From positions 62,001 through 126,000 of the forward strand of contig CAVWVF010000004.1 of assembly GCA_963758335.1 (NCBI GenBank): a stretch of DNA of 64,000 nt, in the 5' to 3' direction. Positions 35,916 through 45,092 of this stretch are shown piece after piece. Source of the stretch: Roseiarcus sp963758335. Its GTDB lineage: Bacteria; Pseudomonadota; Alphaproteobacteria; Rhizobiales; Beijerinckiaceae. The notes beneath the pieces were generated by a model. The model did no database searches and was not told the DNA's origin. It saw nothing but the letters and a program-made list of their open reading frames with translations. Position 1 is the first letter of the stretch. Every line of letters starts with the position of its first letter. The position numbers and the translations under genes were made by a program.

Positions 35916-36575
35916 CTATGCGAAGGCGGGCTCCTTGCCGAAGGCGCGTTCGTTGTGGCCCGGCGCCAGGACGGAATCGCCCATTCTCATCTCCGCGCGG
36001 AAGGCTTCCAGCCGGTCCGGATCCGGCTCAAACAGGGCGGCGTAGGCCATCACGTCGCCGATGCGCTGCGGTCTTCCGATGACCTCGGGCTCGCATCCGA
36101 CCGCTTTCAGGACCCGCAGGATGCGCGCGTCGAACACCGAGACGATCTGGGTCAACCCGGCGAGAAGCGCGACCTCGCCGATCCCCGCGATCAACTCGCT
36201 CAGAACGTAGCCGACGCCGTTCTTCATCCGCTCCGGCTGCCCGGGCGCAGCCAACGCGCAGATGCGCGAGCTCTCCCAGATGGTCGCGCTCTCCACCGCC
36301 TCTCCTTCCTCGAGCAATTGCGGAAAGACGTCGCGCAGCATGTTCGGCCCGGTCGTCGGCAGGAGCCGCAGCGAGCCCCAGTATGTTTCCGTCACGGGGT
36401 CGACCGAAACCAGATAGAGAGGATCGAGATCGTCGAACCGGTCGCGCTCGTAGCCGTCCTTCACGACGACCTCCCAGCCCAGCCGCTCGCCGAAGATTTC
36501 GGCCCGATTGCGGAACATCGCTTCCATCTCCCGCGGAAAAAGCGACGCTTTGGAACGTTCAATAAGCTTCAGCAT
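35916..36575 (-). CDS. luxI: Acyl-homoserine-lactone synthase (LuxI family)
   Basis: A 219-residue autoinducer synthase that joins an acyl chain from acyl-ACP or acyl-CoA to S-adenosylmethionine to make an N-acyl-homoserine lactone. The conserved residues are visible: R and W in FRNRAEIFGERLGWEV, D in DRFDDLDPLYLVSVD, R in YWGSLRLLPTTGPNML, and ESSRICAL. ATG 36575 is preceded by GGAGGAGC. The longer frame from 36614 adds residues with no family match. The luxR-type gene lies 450 bases upstream on the same strand. The acyl group cannot be predicted. Confidence 0.93.
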   Translation of the reverse strand: MLKLIERSKASLFPREMEAMFRNRAEIFGERLGWEVVVKDGYERDRFDDLDPLYLVSVDPVTETYWGSLRLLPTTGPNMLRDVFPQLLEEGEAVESATIWESSRICALAAPGQPERMKNGVGYVLSELIAGIGEVALLAGLTQIVSVFDARILRVLKAVGCEPEVIGRPQRIGDVMAYAALFEPDPDRLEAFRAEMRMGDSVLAPGHNERAFGKEPAFA

Positions 36576-37025
36576 AGTGGTGCTCCTCCAATCAGGCTCG
36601 ACGCTTCCGCGCATGCGGCCGTAGTCGTCGAGCTGGCCTAGGGGCGGCGCCGCTCATGTTCCTCGGCAAGTCATTTGAAAACGATAATTACCGTCATATA
36701 TTTGTTCTAAGAGGCAGATCCATCGGAACCGAACCCTTAAGCCACTGGCGACGGCAACTCTATTGGAGTTAATTCAAGTAAACATGTAAAATAAAGGCCT
36801 CACCCGGAAGTTAACATGCGACAATTTGTCTACGGTTATGCCGTTCTTCGGACACGATTCTGCCGTTATTCGGATGGCTTCGTCGAACAGGAGGAAGCTT
36901 GACACGGGAACCAGCAATTCGGCCTCAAAGCCGAAACTTTGATCCCTGTAAGACTTGCTCGCTCCGACTGTGGAAAAGTCGGCCACGAACGGTTCACTAG
37001 GCCCCGATCGCCGCGCCGAGCCGCC
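36576..37025. other. luxI-luxR intergenic region with candidate lux-box palindromes
   Basis: This 450-bp stretch is A/T-rich compared with the rest of the window. Two near-palindromes stand out: acgataattaccgt (36681-36694, about 105 bases upstream of luxI) and aactctattggagtt (36756-36770, arms aactc/gagtt). Either could be a LuxR binding site, but neither matches a consensus I can assert. A 70-codon reverse frame at 36774-36986 has no recognisable features and no ribosome-binding site, so I do not call it a gene. Confidence 0.4.
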
Positions 37026-37784
37026 CTAAAGCAGCGCCTTTGCGGGAATCACGCCGGTCGCGATGGCGACGGCGATTGCATGGCCCAGGTTCATGCAGTG
37101 CAACTTATTGCGGGCCGTGTCCAGGCGCGCATTCACGCTGCCGAAACCCAAATTCATGACTTCGGCGATTTCCCGGTGTGTCTTTCCTTTAGCGGCCCAA
37201 ACCAGACATTCTTCTTCCCCCTTGGATAGGGTGACCGAGGGCGAAGGAAGCTTCGCGACGTCCGCAGCCGAATCGATAAGCGACGACAGCCTTTGCAGTT
37301 TGACCACGTTGGTCCGTTTGTAGCGGTCCCACTCCGTCCTGGAGTGGTCGCTGGTGAAGGACACCAGCGAACGGACGCCGTTTCCGTTTCGGACCGGGAT
37401 CGAAAAGCCGTAGCGCCCGATGCTGTGTCTTGCCGCGTCGGCGAGAAATGCGAGCACGGCCGGATCGTCGCTCGTCAAAGTTTCCCAGTCGAAGGGCAGC
37501 AAGGCGTTTCGTCCCCGCGCGACGACAGGATCGACGTGGACATAGTCATGGAGAAAGTAACGCGTCCGCCATCCTCTCGAATAGGTGACGATCGCGGTCG
37601 ATAGGCTCGCTTGGCGGCCTTCGTCGGAAGCGAACCGCAGATGGGCGATATGTCTGAGCCCGATCTCCGATGCGATCGCCTTCAACGTCCCCCTGAGGTC
37701 CTGCTCGCCGTAGCCGAGGATCGCGTCGGTCAGCCTTATGGCGGACCTGTCGATATCGATGCCGTCCATTCCTCGTTCCGACAT
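37026..37784 (-). CDS. luxR: LuxR-type quorum-sensing regulator
   Basis: A 252-residue transcription factor with an N-terminal autoinducer-binding domain and a C-terminal LuxR-type helix-turn-helix. The ligand domain carries RGWRTRYFLHDYVHVDPVVARGRNALLPFDW, with the conserved Trp, Tyr and Asp ligand contacts. The DNA-binding part is LSKGEEECLVWAAKGKTHREIAEVMNLGFGSVNARLDTARNKL. GAGGAA precedes ATG 37784 by six bases; a GTG one codon earlier is possible. It lies upstream of luxI on the same strand, so it should sense the lactone that LuxI makes. Confidence 0.92.
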   Translation of the reverse strand: MSERGMDGIDIDRSAIRLTDAILGYGEQDLRGTLKAIASEIGLRHIAHLRFASDEGRQASLSTAIVTYSRGWRTRYFLHDYVHVDPVVARGRNALLPFDWETLTSDDPAVLAFLADAARHSIGRYGFSIPVRNGNGVRSLVSFTSDHSRTEWDRYKRTNVVKLQRLSSLIDSAADVAKLPSPSVTLSKGEEECLVWAAKGKTHREIAEVMNLGFGSVNARLDTARNKLHCMNLGHAIAVAIATGVIPAKALL

Positions 37785-38076
37785 CACGAGTTCCTCGGTC
37801 CGCCGGCGGCGGGTCGATCGCTTCGACGGGCGCGTAGCGGCTTGGCCGACGACCGAATTCGCATCCGGTCAAAGACGAAACCGTCTTCCTCTCTGACCAC
37901 CCGCGAGCTTCAGCGCAACAAAGCGCGTCGAGGACTTCGCCGCACGGCAAGACGTTTACCAGAACTCTAACCCGATCCGATAGGCCGCTGGCGAAAACGC
38001 CGACGAAAACCGGAGATTTGCCCCGTCCGCGAGTCCGAGCCTCCGCACTCGCCGTCGGCTCAAAGGCGGGCGGGCC

Positions 38077-39765
38077 TCAGCGCGCCGCGGCGCGGCTGAC
38101 GATCGCCCTGCAGTCGACGCCGGTCAGCGCGCCGTAACTATGCGCCCCGCGCAACTCGAGGCGCGAGCGGCAAAAGGCGCCCGCAACCGGTGAGCCGGCG
38201 CGGACGAGCGCGGCCGCCTGAAGCCCGACAGACAACCGGTCGCAGAGGTCGCGGGCTCGGCTCTCGAAGTCCGTAAGATCGCGCGCGTCGTCTTTCAGCG
38301 CAGCCACATGCGCGTCAAGCGCGGCGCTCTCGCCCCGCGTCGAACCGACCTCGGCGAAAAAGGCCTCAAGCGTCTGCGGCGAGCGGCGTACGACGCGGGC
38401 GATGTCGAGGCACTGGACGTTGCCGCTGCCCTCCCAGATCGCGTTGACCGGCGCCTCGCGGTAGAGGCGCGGCATCGGCGAATCCTCCATCACTCCAGAC
38501 CCGCCGATGCATTCCAACGCCTCATAGGCATGGGCGGGGGCGCGCTTGCAGATCCAGTATTTTCCGATCGCCGTTCCGAGGCGGACGAGCGCGTCCTCGT
38601 GAGAATCGTCGCGGTGGTCGAGCGCGCGCGCGACGCGCATGGTCAAGGTCAGCGCCGCCTCGGCCTCGATGGCGAGATCGGCGAGCACGGCGGTCATGAT
38701 CGGCTGATCGACGAGGAGCGCGCCGAACGCCTTGCGCTGGCGGCAATGGTCGATCGCCTGGGAAACCGCCATGCGCATGCCGGCGGACGAGCCGATCATG
38801 CAGTCGAACCGGGTCATCGCCACCATTTCGATGATGGTTGCGACGCCTCTGCCTTCGGGGCCGACCATCCAGCCGAGCGCGCCGCGCAGCTCCGTCTCGC
38901 TCGACGCGTTCGACATGTTGCCCATCTTGCGCTTGAGCCGCACGATCTGCAGCGGGTTCTTCGTTCCGTCCGGCCGCCAGCGCGCCACGAGGAAGCAGGA
39001 GAGGCCGCCCGGCGCCTGGGCAAGCACCAGAAAAGCGTCGCACATCGGCGCGGAGACGAAGAATTTGTGGCCGACGAGCTCGTAAGCTTGTCCCGCTCCT
39101 TGGGGACCGACCGGAATGGCGCGGGTCGTATTGGCGCGCACGTCCGAGCCGCCCTGCTTCTCGGTCATCGCCATGCCGATCGTCACGCCCTGTTTTTGAT
39201 CGACCGGGACGTTGCGCGGATCATAGACTCTTGCGGTGATCTTCGGCAGCCAAGCCGCGGCGAGATCGGGCTGCGCCTCGAGGCACGGCACGGAGGCGAA
39301 GGTCATGGTGATCGGGCAGCCGTGCCCCGCCTCGACTTGTGTCTGCATGTAGGAGCGCGCCGCGCGCGCGACATGCGCGCCGTCGCGCGGCTCGGTCCAC
39401 GGCGACGCGTGGATCCCCTCCTCGATCGCCGTTTTCATCAGCGCGTGGTACGCGGGGTGGAAGCGAACGAGATCGACGCGCCGTCCGAAGCGGTCGTGAG
39501 TATCGAGTTCAGGCGGATTCTTGTTGGCGAGCGCGCCGAGCTCGAGATAGTCGGCCGACCCCGCGCGGGCGCCGAACGCCCCGAGCGCGTTCTCGGCCCA
39601 GGCCGCGCCCTCTCGCCGCACCAATTCCTTCAGCGCCGAATCGGAATCATAGAGGTTGTAGTCGACGAGTTCGGTCGGCTGGTTGAAGACCTCGTGGGTG
39701 GCGGCGCCATAGGGATCCAACCCGGCTGCCCCCGGCGCGCTCTTTTGTCCGGCGATCGACGTCAT
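38077..39765 (-). CDS. aidB: AidB-like acyl-CoA dehydrogenase (alkylation response)
   Basis: A 562-residue flavoprotein of the acyl-CoA dehydrogenase superfamily. The N-terminal THEVFNQPTELVDYNLYDSD is typical of AidB, as are GIHASPWTEP and VGHKFFVSAPMCDAFLVLAQ. The FAD/substrate regions TEKQGGSDVRANTT and LECIGGSGVMEDSPMPRLYREAPVNAIWEGSGNV are complete. E. coli AidB binds DNA and protects it from alkylation; its enzymatic role is unsettled. ATG 39765 is supported by GAGGAAGG; the frame extends upstream only in DNA antisense to the divergent phosphoesterase. No adaptive-response genes (ada, alkB) are nearby. Confidence 0.92.
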   Translation of the reverse strand: MTSIAGQKSAPGAAGLDPYGAATHEVFNQPTELVDYNLYDSDSALKELVRREGAAWAENALGAFGARAGSADYLELGALANKNPPELDTHDRFGRRVDLVRFHPAYHALMKTAIEEGIHASPWTEPRDGAHVARAARSYMQTQVEAGHGCPITMTFASVPCLEAQPDLAAAWLPKITARVYDPRNVPVDQKQGVTIGMAMTEKQGGSDVRANTTRAIPVGPQGAGQAYELVGHKFFVSAPMCDAFLVLAQAPGGLSCFLVARWRPDGTKNPLQIVRLKRKMGNMSNASSETELRGALGWMVGPEGRGVATIIEMVAMTRFDCMIGSSAGMRMAVSQAIDHCRQRKAFGALLVDQPIMTAVLADLAIEAEAALTLTMRVARALDHRDDSHEDALVRLGTAIGKYWICKRAPAHAYEALECIGGSGVMEDSPMPRLYREAPVNAIWEGSGNVQCLDIARVVRRSPQTLEAFFAEVGSTRGESAALDAHVAALKDDARDLTDFESRARDLCDRLSVGLQAAALVRAGSPVAGAFCRSRLELRGAHSYGALTGVDCRAIVSRAAAR

Positions 39766-39925
39766 GGCCTTCCTCGCATGGCGCTCGAGTTCGCGGCATG
39801 GTAATTCCCTGCGCGGTCGCTTCTCAACTCCATTCGTCGCTCCTTTCGCCGCCTGGGCGCACTTCATCAAGCTGTCGCCCAGCGCCGCTACCCAAACGGC
39901 GACGCAGCAACAAGGGGATTTCGGA

Positions 39926-41044
39926 GTGTTCATCCGGGCCGCAACTTTAACCTTCGCGGCTGCGCTTTCTCTGGCGCCCGTCGCGCCGGCAGCTGCAGCC
40001 GCGCCCAAGCACGTCATTCTCATCATGATGGAGAATCACGGCACGAGCACTGTTCTCGGCAACACGCAGGACGCGCCGTTCCTCAATGAGCTGATGACGG
40101 AAAAAGGGGTGCGTTACGCGACGCAATATTACGGGGTCACGCACCCGAGCATGCCCAACTATCTGGCGCTCATCTCGGGCGACGACATGGGGCTTCACGA
40201 CGATTGCAAGGCCGGGGCCGACGTCAAGTGCCCGCCGGAGGAGTTCGTCCCTGACGCCGAGGAGGGGCCGATGGCCGGCCATATGCTGACCGACGAACAG
40301 GTAAGTCGAGCCTCGGACACGCCGCATCTCTTCCCCGGAAAGACGCTGATTGATCAGCTCGACGAGGCCAACGTCAGCTGGAAGGTCTACATGCAGGGCC
40401 TGCCTGCGGACAACAAGCTGACGGAGTACTGGCCCCTCGACGCCTCGGGCAAGGCCGTCGCAAAACTCTACGCGCAGAAGCACAACCCGTTCGTCTATTT
40501 CTCGCGCTTCGTCGACGATCCGGCGCGCATGGCGAGGCTCCTCCCGGACGACGGCTTCGCCGCCGATTTGCAGGGCGGCCTCGCCGGCTTCACCTGGATC
40601 TCGCCCGACCAGTGCCGCGACATGCACGGGATCTCAGCAGATTCGGCGGCGAGGATCGGCAAGCCGGAATGCGGTTATCCCAAATCCGGCCTCGACCATG
40701 CGGTGATCCGCCTTGGCGACGATTATCTGCGCGAGATCGTCGGGGCGATCCGCGCAGCGCCGGCCTGGAGCGACGACACGGCGATCGTCATCGTCTGGGA
40801 CGAGGATGATTACGCCAGCTCGGCAGGCGTCAGGGGCAGCCCGGTCGGCCGCGACGGGGTCATGCTCGGCGGCGGCCGCGCGCCGCTGATCGTCGTGACA
40901 AACAAGAACGCGCCGCCGCGCAAGATCGACACGCCTTACAATCACTATAATCTGCTCGCGACGCTCGAGGCAGCCTATGGCGTCGAATGCCTTGGCCACG
41001 CCTGCGAGGCAAAGGACGCGCTGATCGAGGGTTTGTTCGAGTAG
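39926..41044 (+). CDS. Secreted phosphoesterase (phospholipase C / acid phosphatase superfamily)
   Basis: A 372-residue exported phosphoesterase. From GTG 39926 the signal peptide is FIRAATLTFAAALSLAPVAPAAAAA, and AAGGGGA lies upstream. The catalytic region begins HVILIMMENHGTSTVLGNT (metal-binding Glu-Asn) and continues THPSMPNYLALISGDD. The distal metal ligands are probably in VIVWDEDDYASS and TPYNHYNLLATLE. The family removes phosphate from phospholipids or phosphomonoesters in the periplasm. It diverges from aidB across about 160 bases. The substrate is not predictable. Confidence 0.86.
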   Translation: MFIRAATLTFAAALSLAPVAPAAAAAPKHVILIMMENHGTSTVLGNTQDAPFLNELMTEKGVRYATQYYGVTHPSMPNYLALISGDDMGLHDDCKAGADVKCPPEEFVPDAEEGPMAGHMLTDEQVSRASDTPHLFPGKTLIDQLDEANVSWKVYMQGLPADNKLTEYWPLDASGKAVAKLYAQKHNPFVYFSRFVDDPARMARLLPDDGFAADLQGGLAGFTWISPDQCRDMHGISADSAARIGKPECGYPKSGLDHAVIRLGDDYLREIVGAIRAAPAWSDDTAIVIVWDEDDYASSAGVRGSPVGRDGVMLGGGRAPLIVVTNKNAPPRKIDTPYNHYNLLATLEAAYGVECLGHACEAKDALIEGLFE

Positions 41045-41162
41045 ACGCGCGCCGCAAGAAGATGCGACGTTCGGCGGCGGGAAGCCCAATTCGGCGAAGG
41101 CTGAACAGCCTCGTCGAGTTCGAGCGTCGATTGTGCGGCCTCCACGGCCGCGGCAGGCGATA

Positions 41163-42017
41163 ATGGCCAGCGCGTACGACCCTCGTCTGACACCCATCCG
41201 CCCCGACCTCGCGGCCTCCAACCTGCGGGGCCTTGTCGCGGCGCCACGCTACGCGGACGGGCGGACGATGCAAGTCGTCGAAGCGAACGCGCCGCTGAGG
41301 CGTTCGGCCGCGCCGGACGCGCCGCTGGAGACCGAGGCGCTCTTCGGCGAAACCGTCACGGTCTACGACGAGAGCGAGGGTTTTGCCTGGGCTCAGCTCG
41401 ATCGCGATCATTACGTCGGCTATTTGCCGCTCGCCGCGCTCGGCGCGAAGACCGAGCCGACCCATCGGGTGTCGGCGCTGCGCGCGCATGCCTATCCGGG
41501 GCCGAGCATCAAACTGCCGCCGCGTATGGCGCTCTCGCTCGGCGCCCGGCTGAGGATCGTGCGACAGGAAGGGGATTTCGCGGTGAGCGCCGACGGCCTG
41601 TGGCTGTGGGGCAGCCATCTCGCGGACCTCGGCTCGCGCGAACCGGACTTCGTCGCGGTCGCCGAGCTTTTTCTGGAGACGCCTTATCTCTGGGGCGGCC
41701 GGACATCCGAGGGGATCGACTGTTCGGGCCTTGCGCAAACCGCGCTGACCGCCGCCGGAATCGCCGCGCCGCGCGACAGCGACATGATGGAGACCGCTCT
41801 TGGCGAGTCCATTGCGATCGATGGCCCGAGGCCGCCCGTGCGCGGCGATCTCGTCTTCTGGAAAGGCCACGTCGGGATCATGCGCGAGGGGCGGACGCTC
41901 ATTCACGCCAATGGCTGCCACATGAAAGTGGTCAGCGAGCCGCTCGCTGAGGCGCGAGCCCGCATCGCCGCGACCGGGGGCGGGGAGGTGACAAGTGTGA
42001 GAAGACTTGCGCTGTAG
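41163..42017 (+). CDS. NlpC/P60 family peptidoglycan hydrolase with SH3-like domains
   Basis: A 284-residue cell-wall hydrolase. The first half holds two bacterial SH3-like stretches (VVEANAPLRRSAAPDAPLETEALFG and HRVSALRAHAYPGPSIKL). The NlpC/P60 domain follows, with catalytic Cys in GIDCSGLAQ, His in FWKGHVGIM and the third polar residue in LIHANG. Such enzymes cut gamma-D-Glu-diamino acid bonds in stem peptides. No signal peptide is visible from ATG 41163, so it may act on imported peptides or leave by another route. It follows the phosphoesterase by 118 bases. Confidence 0.88.
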   Translation: MASAYDPRLTPIRPDLAASNLRGLVAAPRYADGRTMQVVEANAPLRRSAAPDAPLETEALFGETVTVYDESEGFAWAQLDRDHYVGYLPLAALGAKTEPTHRVSALRAHAYPGPSIKLPPRMALSLGARLRIVRQEGDFAVSADGLWLWGSHLADLGSREPDFVAVAELFLETPYLWGGRTSEGIDCSGLAQTALTAAGIAAPRDSDMMETALGESIAIDGPRPPVRGDLVFWKGHVGIMREGRTLIHANGCHMKVVSEPLAEARARIAATGGGEVTSVRRLAL

Positions 42018-42037
42018 ACGCGCTCGCTGTGCGCGTC

Positions 42038-42060
42038 AGCCGCGGTCAACGACCGCGGCT
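42038..42060. repeat. 23-bp palindrome, left copy flanking rpmE
   Basis: The arms agccgcggtc and gaccgcggct pair perfectly around a three-base loop (aac). It lies between the NlpC/P60 stop and the rpmE stop (convergent genes), so it may terminate either transcript, although no T tract follows. The same palindrome, with loop gat, occurs upstream of rpmE. Confidence 0.8.
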
Positions 42061-42069
42061 ACAACCCGC

Positions 42070-42303
42070 CTACTTCTTGCCGCCGATGCCGAGGCCCGCG
42101 AAGCGGCTGTTGAAGCGCGACAGACGGCCGCCGCGGTCGATCAGCTGCTGCGAGCCGCCGGTCCAGGCCGGGTGGGTGTTCGGGTCGATGTCGAGGTGCA
42201 GCGTCGCGCCCTCCTCGCCATAGGTCGAGCGGGTCATGAACTCGGCGCCGTTGGTCATGACGACCTTGATCATATGGTAGTTGGGATGGATATCGGACTT
42301 CAT
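42070..42303 (-). CDS. rpmE: 50S ribosomal protein L31
   Basis: A 77-residue L31 of the long alphaproteobacterial type: MKSDIHPNYHMIKVVMTNG, then TRSTYG, LDIDPNTHPAWTGG and RFNSRFAGLGIGGKK. The four zinc-binding cysteines of the C+ form are absent, so this is the zinc-independent form. The gene is alone on the reverse strand. Identical 23-bp palindromes lie on both sides of it. Confidence 0.96.
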   Translation of the reverse strand: MKSDIHPNYHMIKVVMTNGAEFMTRSTYGEEGATLHLDIDPNTHPAWTGGSQQLIDRGGRLSRFNSRFAGLGIGGKK

Positions 42304-42327
42304 CGTCAGATCTCTGGGGTCGGTTGC

Positions 42328-42350
42328 AGCCGCGGTCGATGACCGCGGCT
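42328..42350. repeat. 23-bp palindrome, right copy flanking rpmE
   Basis: The same two arms as at 42038-42060 with loop gat. Here it is in the rpmE leader, about 25 bases upstream of the start codon. In the rpmE transcript it could form a stable 10-bp hairpin just before the ribosome-binding region. Confidence 0.8.
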
Positions 42351-42510
42351 GACGTCATTCAACGGACGCGCCTACTGGGGGCCGGCGGCTCTTTGGCTGG
42401 CGGTGCTATACGCCGCCGGGCCGAATGGCGCAATAGGTCGCAGGCGGCGGCCTTGATTTCGGCTGAAACATGGTCCGTAAAGCGGCTCCGAAGTTGGAGC
42501 CCCGTGAGAC

Positions 42511-44325
42511 ATGTCCGCTGACGCCGCCCCCGGTTGGAAGGCGTCCCGAGCCCCGCTCGGCGCCCTTAAGCCGGTTCTGCCCTATGCGCTCGCCTACCGC
42601 GGCCGGATCGTTGCGGCCCTTGTCGCCCTTTTGATCGCTTCGGCTGCGACGCTGGTCGTTCCGCTTGCGGTCCGGAGGATGATCGACTTCGGCTTTTCGG
42701 ATTCCAACGCCGGCTTCATCCGCGTCTATTTCCTCGGCATGCTCGGCGTCGTCGCCGTGCTCGCGCTCGCCTCCGGGGCGCGCTCCTACCTCGTCACGAC
42801 GCTCGGCGAGCGCGTGGTCGCGGACCTGCGCTCGAACCTGTTCGCCCATTTGACGCGGCTCGATCCGGGCTTCTTCGACGCGGAAAAGACCGGGGAGATC
42901 GTCTCGCGCCTGTCCGCCGACACGACGCAGCTCAAGGCGACCTTCGGCTCCTCCGCCTCGATCGCGTTGCGCAACGTCTTCATGTTCGTCGGCGCGGTCG
43001 CGATGATGGTGGTCACCAGCGTGAAGCTGTCGGCCTTCGTGCTCGCCGCGATTCCGGTCATCGTGCTGCCCCTGTTCGCAGCCGGGCGGGCGGTTCGCGT
43101 GCGTTCGCGCCGCGCCCAGGATACGCTCGCCGAGGCGACCGCCTTCGCCACCGAAAGCCTGTCGGCAGTTCGCGTCATGCAGTCGTTCGTCGCCGAGGCC
43201 TTCACCGCGGGGCGCTATCGTCAGGCGGCCTACGGCGCCTATGAGGCGGCGCGTCACATGGCCCAGGCGCGCGGGATCGTCACCGCGGCGGCCCTCTTCC
43301 TCGCCTTCGGCAGCGTCGTCGTGGTGCTTTGGCTCGGCGCGCAGGACGTTGTGGCGGGTCGCATGTCGGGCGGAACGCTGCTGCAGTTCGTTCTCTACGC
43401 CGTCTTCGGCGCCGGCGCGCTCGGGCAATTGTCGGAGGTCTGGAACGAGGTGTCGCAGGCGGCGGGCGCGGCGGCGCGCATCGGTGATCTGCTCGCCATC
43501 GAGTCGCGCATCGCCGCGCCCGCCGCGCCAGCCTCGCTCGCGAGGCCGGTTCGCGGCGAGCTCGCCTTCCGGTCGGTCGATTTCGTCTATCCGGGCCGCG
43601 ACGAGGGGGCGGCGTTGCGGGACGTCAGCTTCCGCGTCGCGCCCGGCGAAGTGGTCGCCATCGTCGGTCCGTCCGGAGCCGGCAAGTCGACCCTGTTCCA
43701 GCTGGCGCTGCGTTTCTACGATCCCACCCGCGGCGCCGTCACCCTCGACGGCGTCGACATTTCAAAACTCGATCCGGCCGCGCTGCGGGCCGAAATCGCG
43801 CTCGTGCCGCAGGAGCCGTTCATTTTCGGGGCGAGCGTTGCGGACAACATCGCCTATGGCGCGCCGGACGCGACCCGCGAGGCCATCGTCGCCGCCGCCC
43901 AGCAGGCGGCCGCGCACGGGTTCATCGCGGCGTTGCCGGAGGGCTACGAAACGCCGCTCGGCGAGCGCGGCGTGACGCTGTCGGGCGGCGAGCGCCAGCG
44001 CATCGCCATCGCCCGGGCGATCCTCAAGGACGCTCCGGTTCTGCTGCTCGACGAGGCGACTTCGGCGCTCAACTCCGAGAGCGAAACCTTGGTCCAGGGC
44101 GCCCTCGAGACGCTGATGAGGGGTCGGACGACGCTCATCATCGCCCACCGGCTCGCCACCATCGTCAACGCGCACCGCATCCTGGTCATCGAGGCCGGCT
44201 CGGTCGTCGAACAGGGAACCCACGCTTCGCTCCTCGCCGCGGGCGGCCTTTATGCGCGCCTGGCGCGGCTTCAGTTCGAGACCGGCGCCGCGGCGCTGAC
44301 CGCGATGGCGGAGGCCGCGCAGTAG
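42511..44325 (+). CDS. ABC exporter, fused permease-ATPase (MsbA-like)
   Basis: A 604-residue half-transporter expected to work as a homodimer. Residues 1-310 hold six transmembrane helices (starting YRGRIVAALVALLIASAATLVV), with the family coupling region RVRSRRAQDTLAEATAFATESLSAVRVMQSF. The ATPase has Walker A GPSGAGKST, Q-loop LVPQEPFIFG, signature LSGGERQRIAIARAIL, Walker B VLLLDEATSAL and switch AHRLATI. Members export lipids, peptides or drugs; the substrate is unknown. It is a single gene divergent from rpmE. Confidence 0.93.
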   Translation: MSADAAPGWKASRAPLGALKPVLPYALAYRGRIVAALVALLIASAATLVVPLAVRRMIDFGFSDSNAGFIRVYFLGMLGVVAVLALASGARSYLVTTLGERVVADLRSNLFAHLTRLDPGFFDAEKTGEIVSRLSADTTQLKATFGSSASIALRNVFMFVGAVAMMVVTSVKLSAFVLAAIPVIVLPLFAAGRAVRVRSRRAQDTLAEATAFATESLSAVRVMQSFVAEAFTAGRYRQAAYGAYEAARHMAQARGIVTAAALFLAFGSVVVVLWLGAQDVVAGRMSGGTLLQFVLYAVFGAGALGQLSEVWNEVSQAAGAAARIGDLLAIESRIAAPAAPASLARPVRGELAFRSVDFVYPGRDEGAALRDVSFRVAPGEVVAIVGPSGAGKSTLFQLALRFYDPTRGAVTLDGVDISKLDPAALRAEIALVPQEPFIFGASVADNIAYGAPDATREAIVAAAQQAAAHGFIAALPEGYETPLGERGVTLSGGERQRIAIARAILKDAPVLLLDEATSALNSESETLVQGALETLMRGRTTLIIAHRLATIVNAHRILVIEAGSVVEQGTHASLLAAGGLYARLARLQFETGAAALTAMAEAAQ

Positions 44326-45092
44326 GTTTGCGCCTGCGGTCGTTCGCCGGAGGCGCGGGCCCGTGCGCACCCGGCTTTTCGGGTCGGCATGCGATCGCGC
44401 CATGGCGTAGGAAAGACGTGGCTCCCCGAGCAGGAGACGCATAAGCGTCTCAAGCGTCTATTGTTAATGCTTTTTTCCAATCGACGGTGGGGAACATACC
44501 AACTAATATACCAACAAACGGTTCTGTCTCGTTAATGTCAGATGTCCCGAAGGTGGCGCCGGTCATTCAAATAGTGCGTAGTGCGGCCGGCTCTTCGAGT
44601 AGGCAAAAGGAGGCAGCGGTCTTGAAATTCGGTCTGCGACGTCCCGGTTGGTACTGTCGCCTCCCGGACTGTCCTGAAAATTCAGGGAAACCGCGTTCCC
44701 TTATCGTTCTCAGTCCCAGCGCGTCCCAGGGAGTTGGGTAGCAATCCGGGTAGCAGCGGGTAGCGCGCTCGGTTCTCTCGCTCATTCGTCGCAGCCACAA
44801 CATGGAGCGACGCTTTCGCTCCTTTGACCCTGACGCCAATCCGCAGGCAATCTGCGTCAAGCGTCCGTATAAGCGCGTCAACCTCTTGCGCAAGGGCGAT
44901 CGGCCTATGACGATGCTAGAGATTGTCGCGGCCGTCGTGTCGGCCTCGATTTTGGCGAAGACACGGCGAAGGGCATGAAAAACCAGTGCGCTCGAGTTTG
45001 CTTTATCTGTGGAAGGTTCGCGGCTCGGTCGTCAAGGAAGGCGAGCGAGAGACGGCGACGTGGCGGCTGGCCGCACCTGAGGATAGCGGGGA
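44326..45092. other. Start of the accessory region; no confident gene
   Basis: Composition drops and codon structure is lost just after the ABC exporter. The stretch contains a few short frames and A/T-rich DNA at 44461-44530 (gttaatgcttttttcc). One short frame (44802-44978) is described separately. No integrase or attachment repeat could be identified. Confidence 0.4.
44802..44978 (+). pseudogene. Short fragment with a possible helix-turn-helix tail
   Basis: The frame reads MERRFRSFDPDANPQAICVK, then RPYKRVNLLRKGDRPMTMLEIVAAVVSASI and stops. The order 'FDP…basic linker…PMT-xxEIV' resembles small Hyphomicrobiales proteins with a C-terminal winged helix, but the expected N-terminal helices and most of the winged helix are missing. 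It is probably a decayed fragment. Evidence is weak. Confidence 0.25.

Noticed and set aside
36774..36986. 70-codon reverse frame between luxR and luxI
   Set aside because: No ribosome-binding site, no recognisable feature, and it lies in A/T-rich promoter DNA.
44567..44893. 108-codon reverse frame after the ABC exporter
   Set aside because: Cys/Arg-rich translation without domain or ribosome-binding site; overlaps a better + strand fragment.
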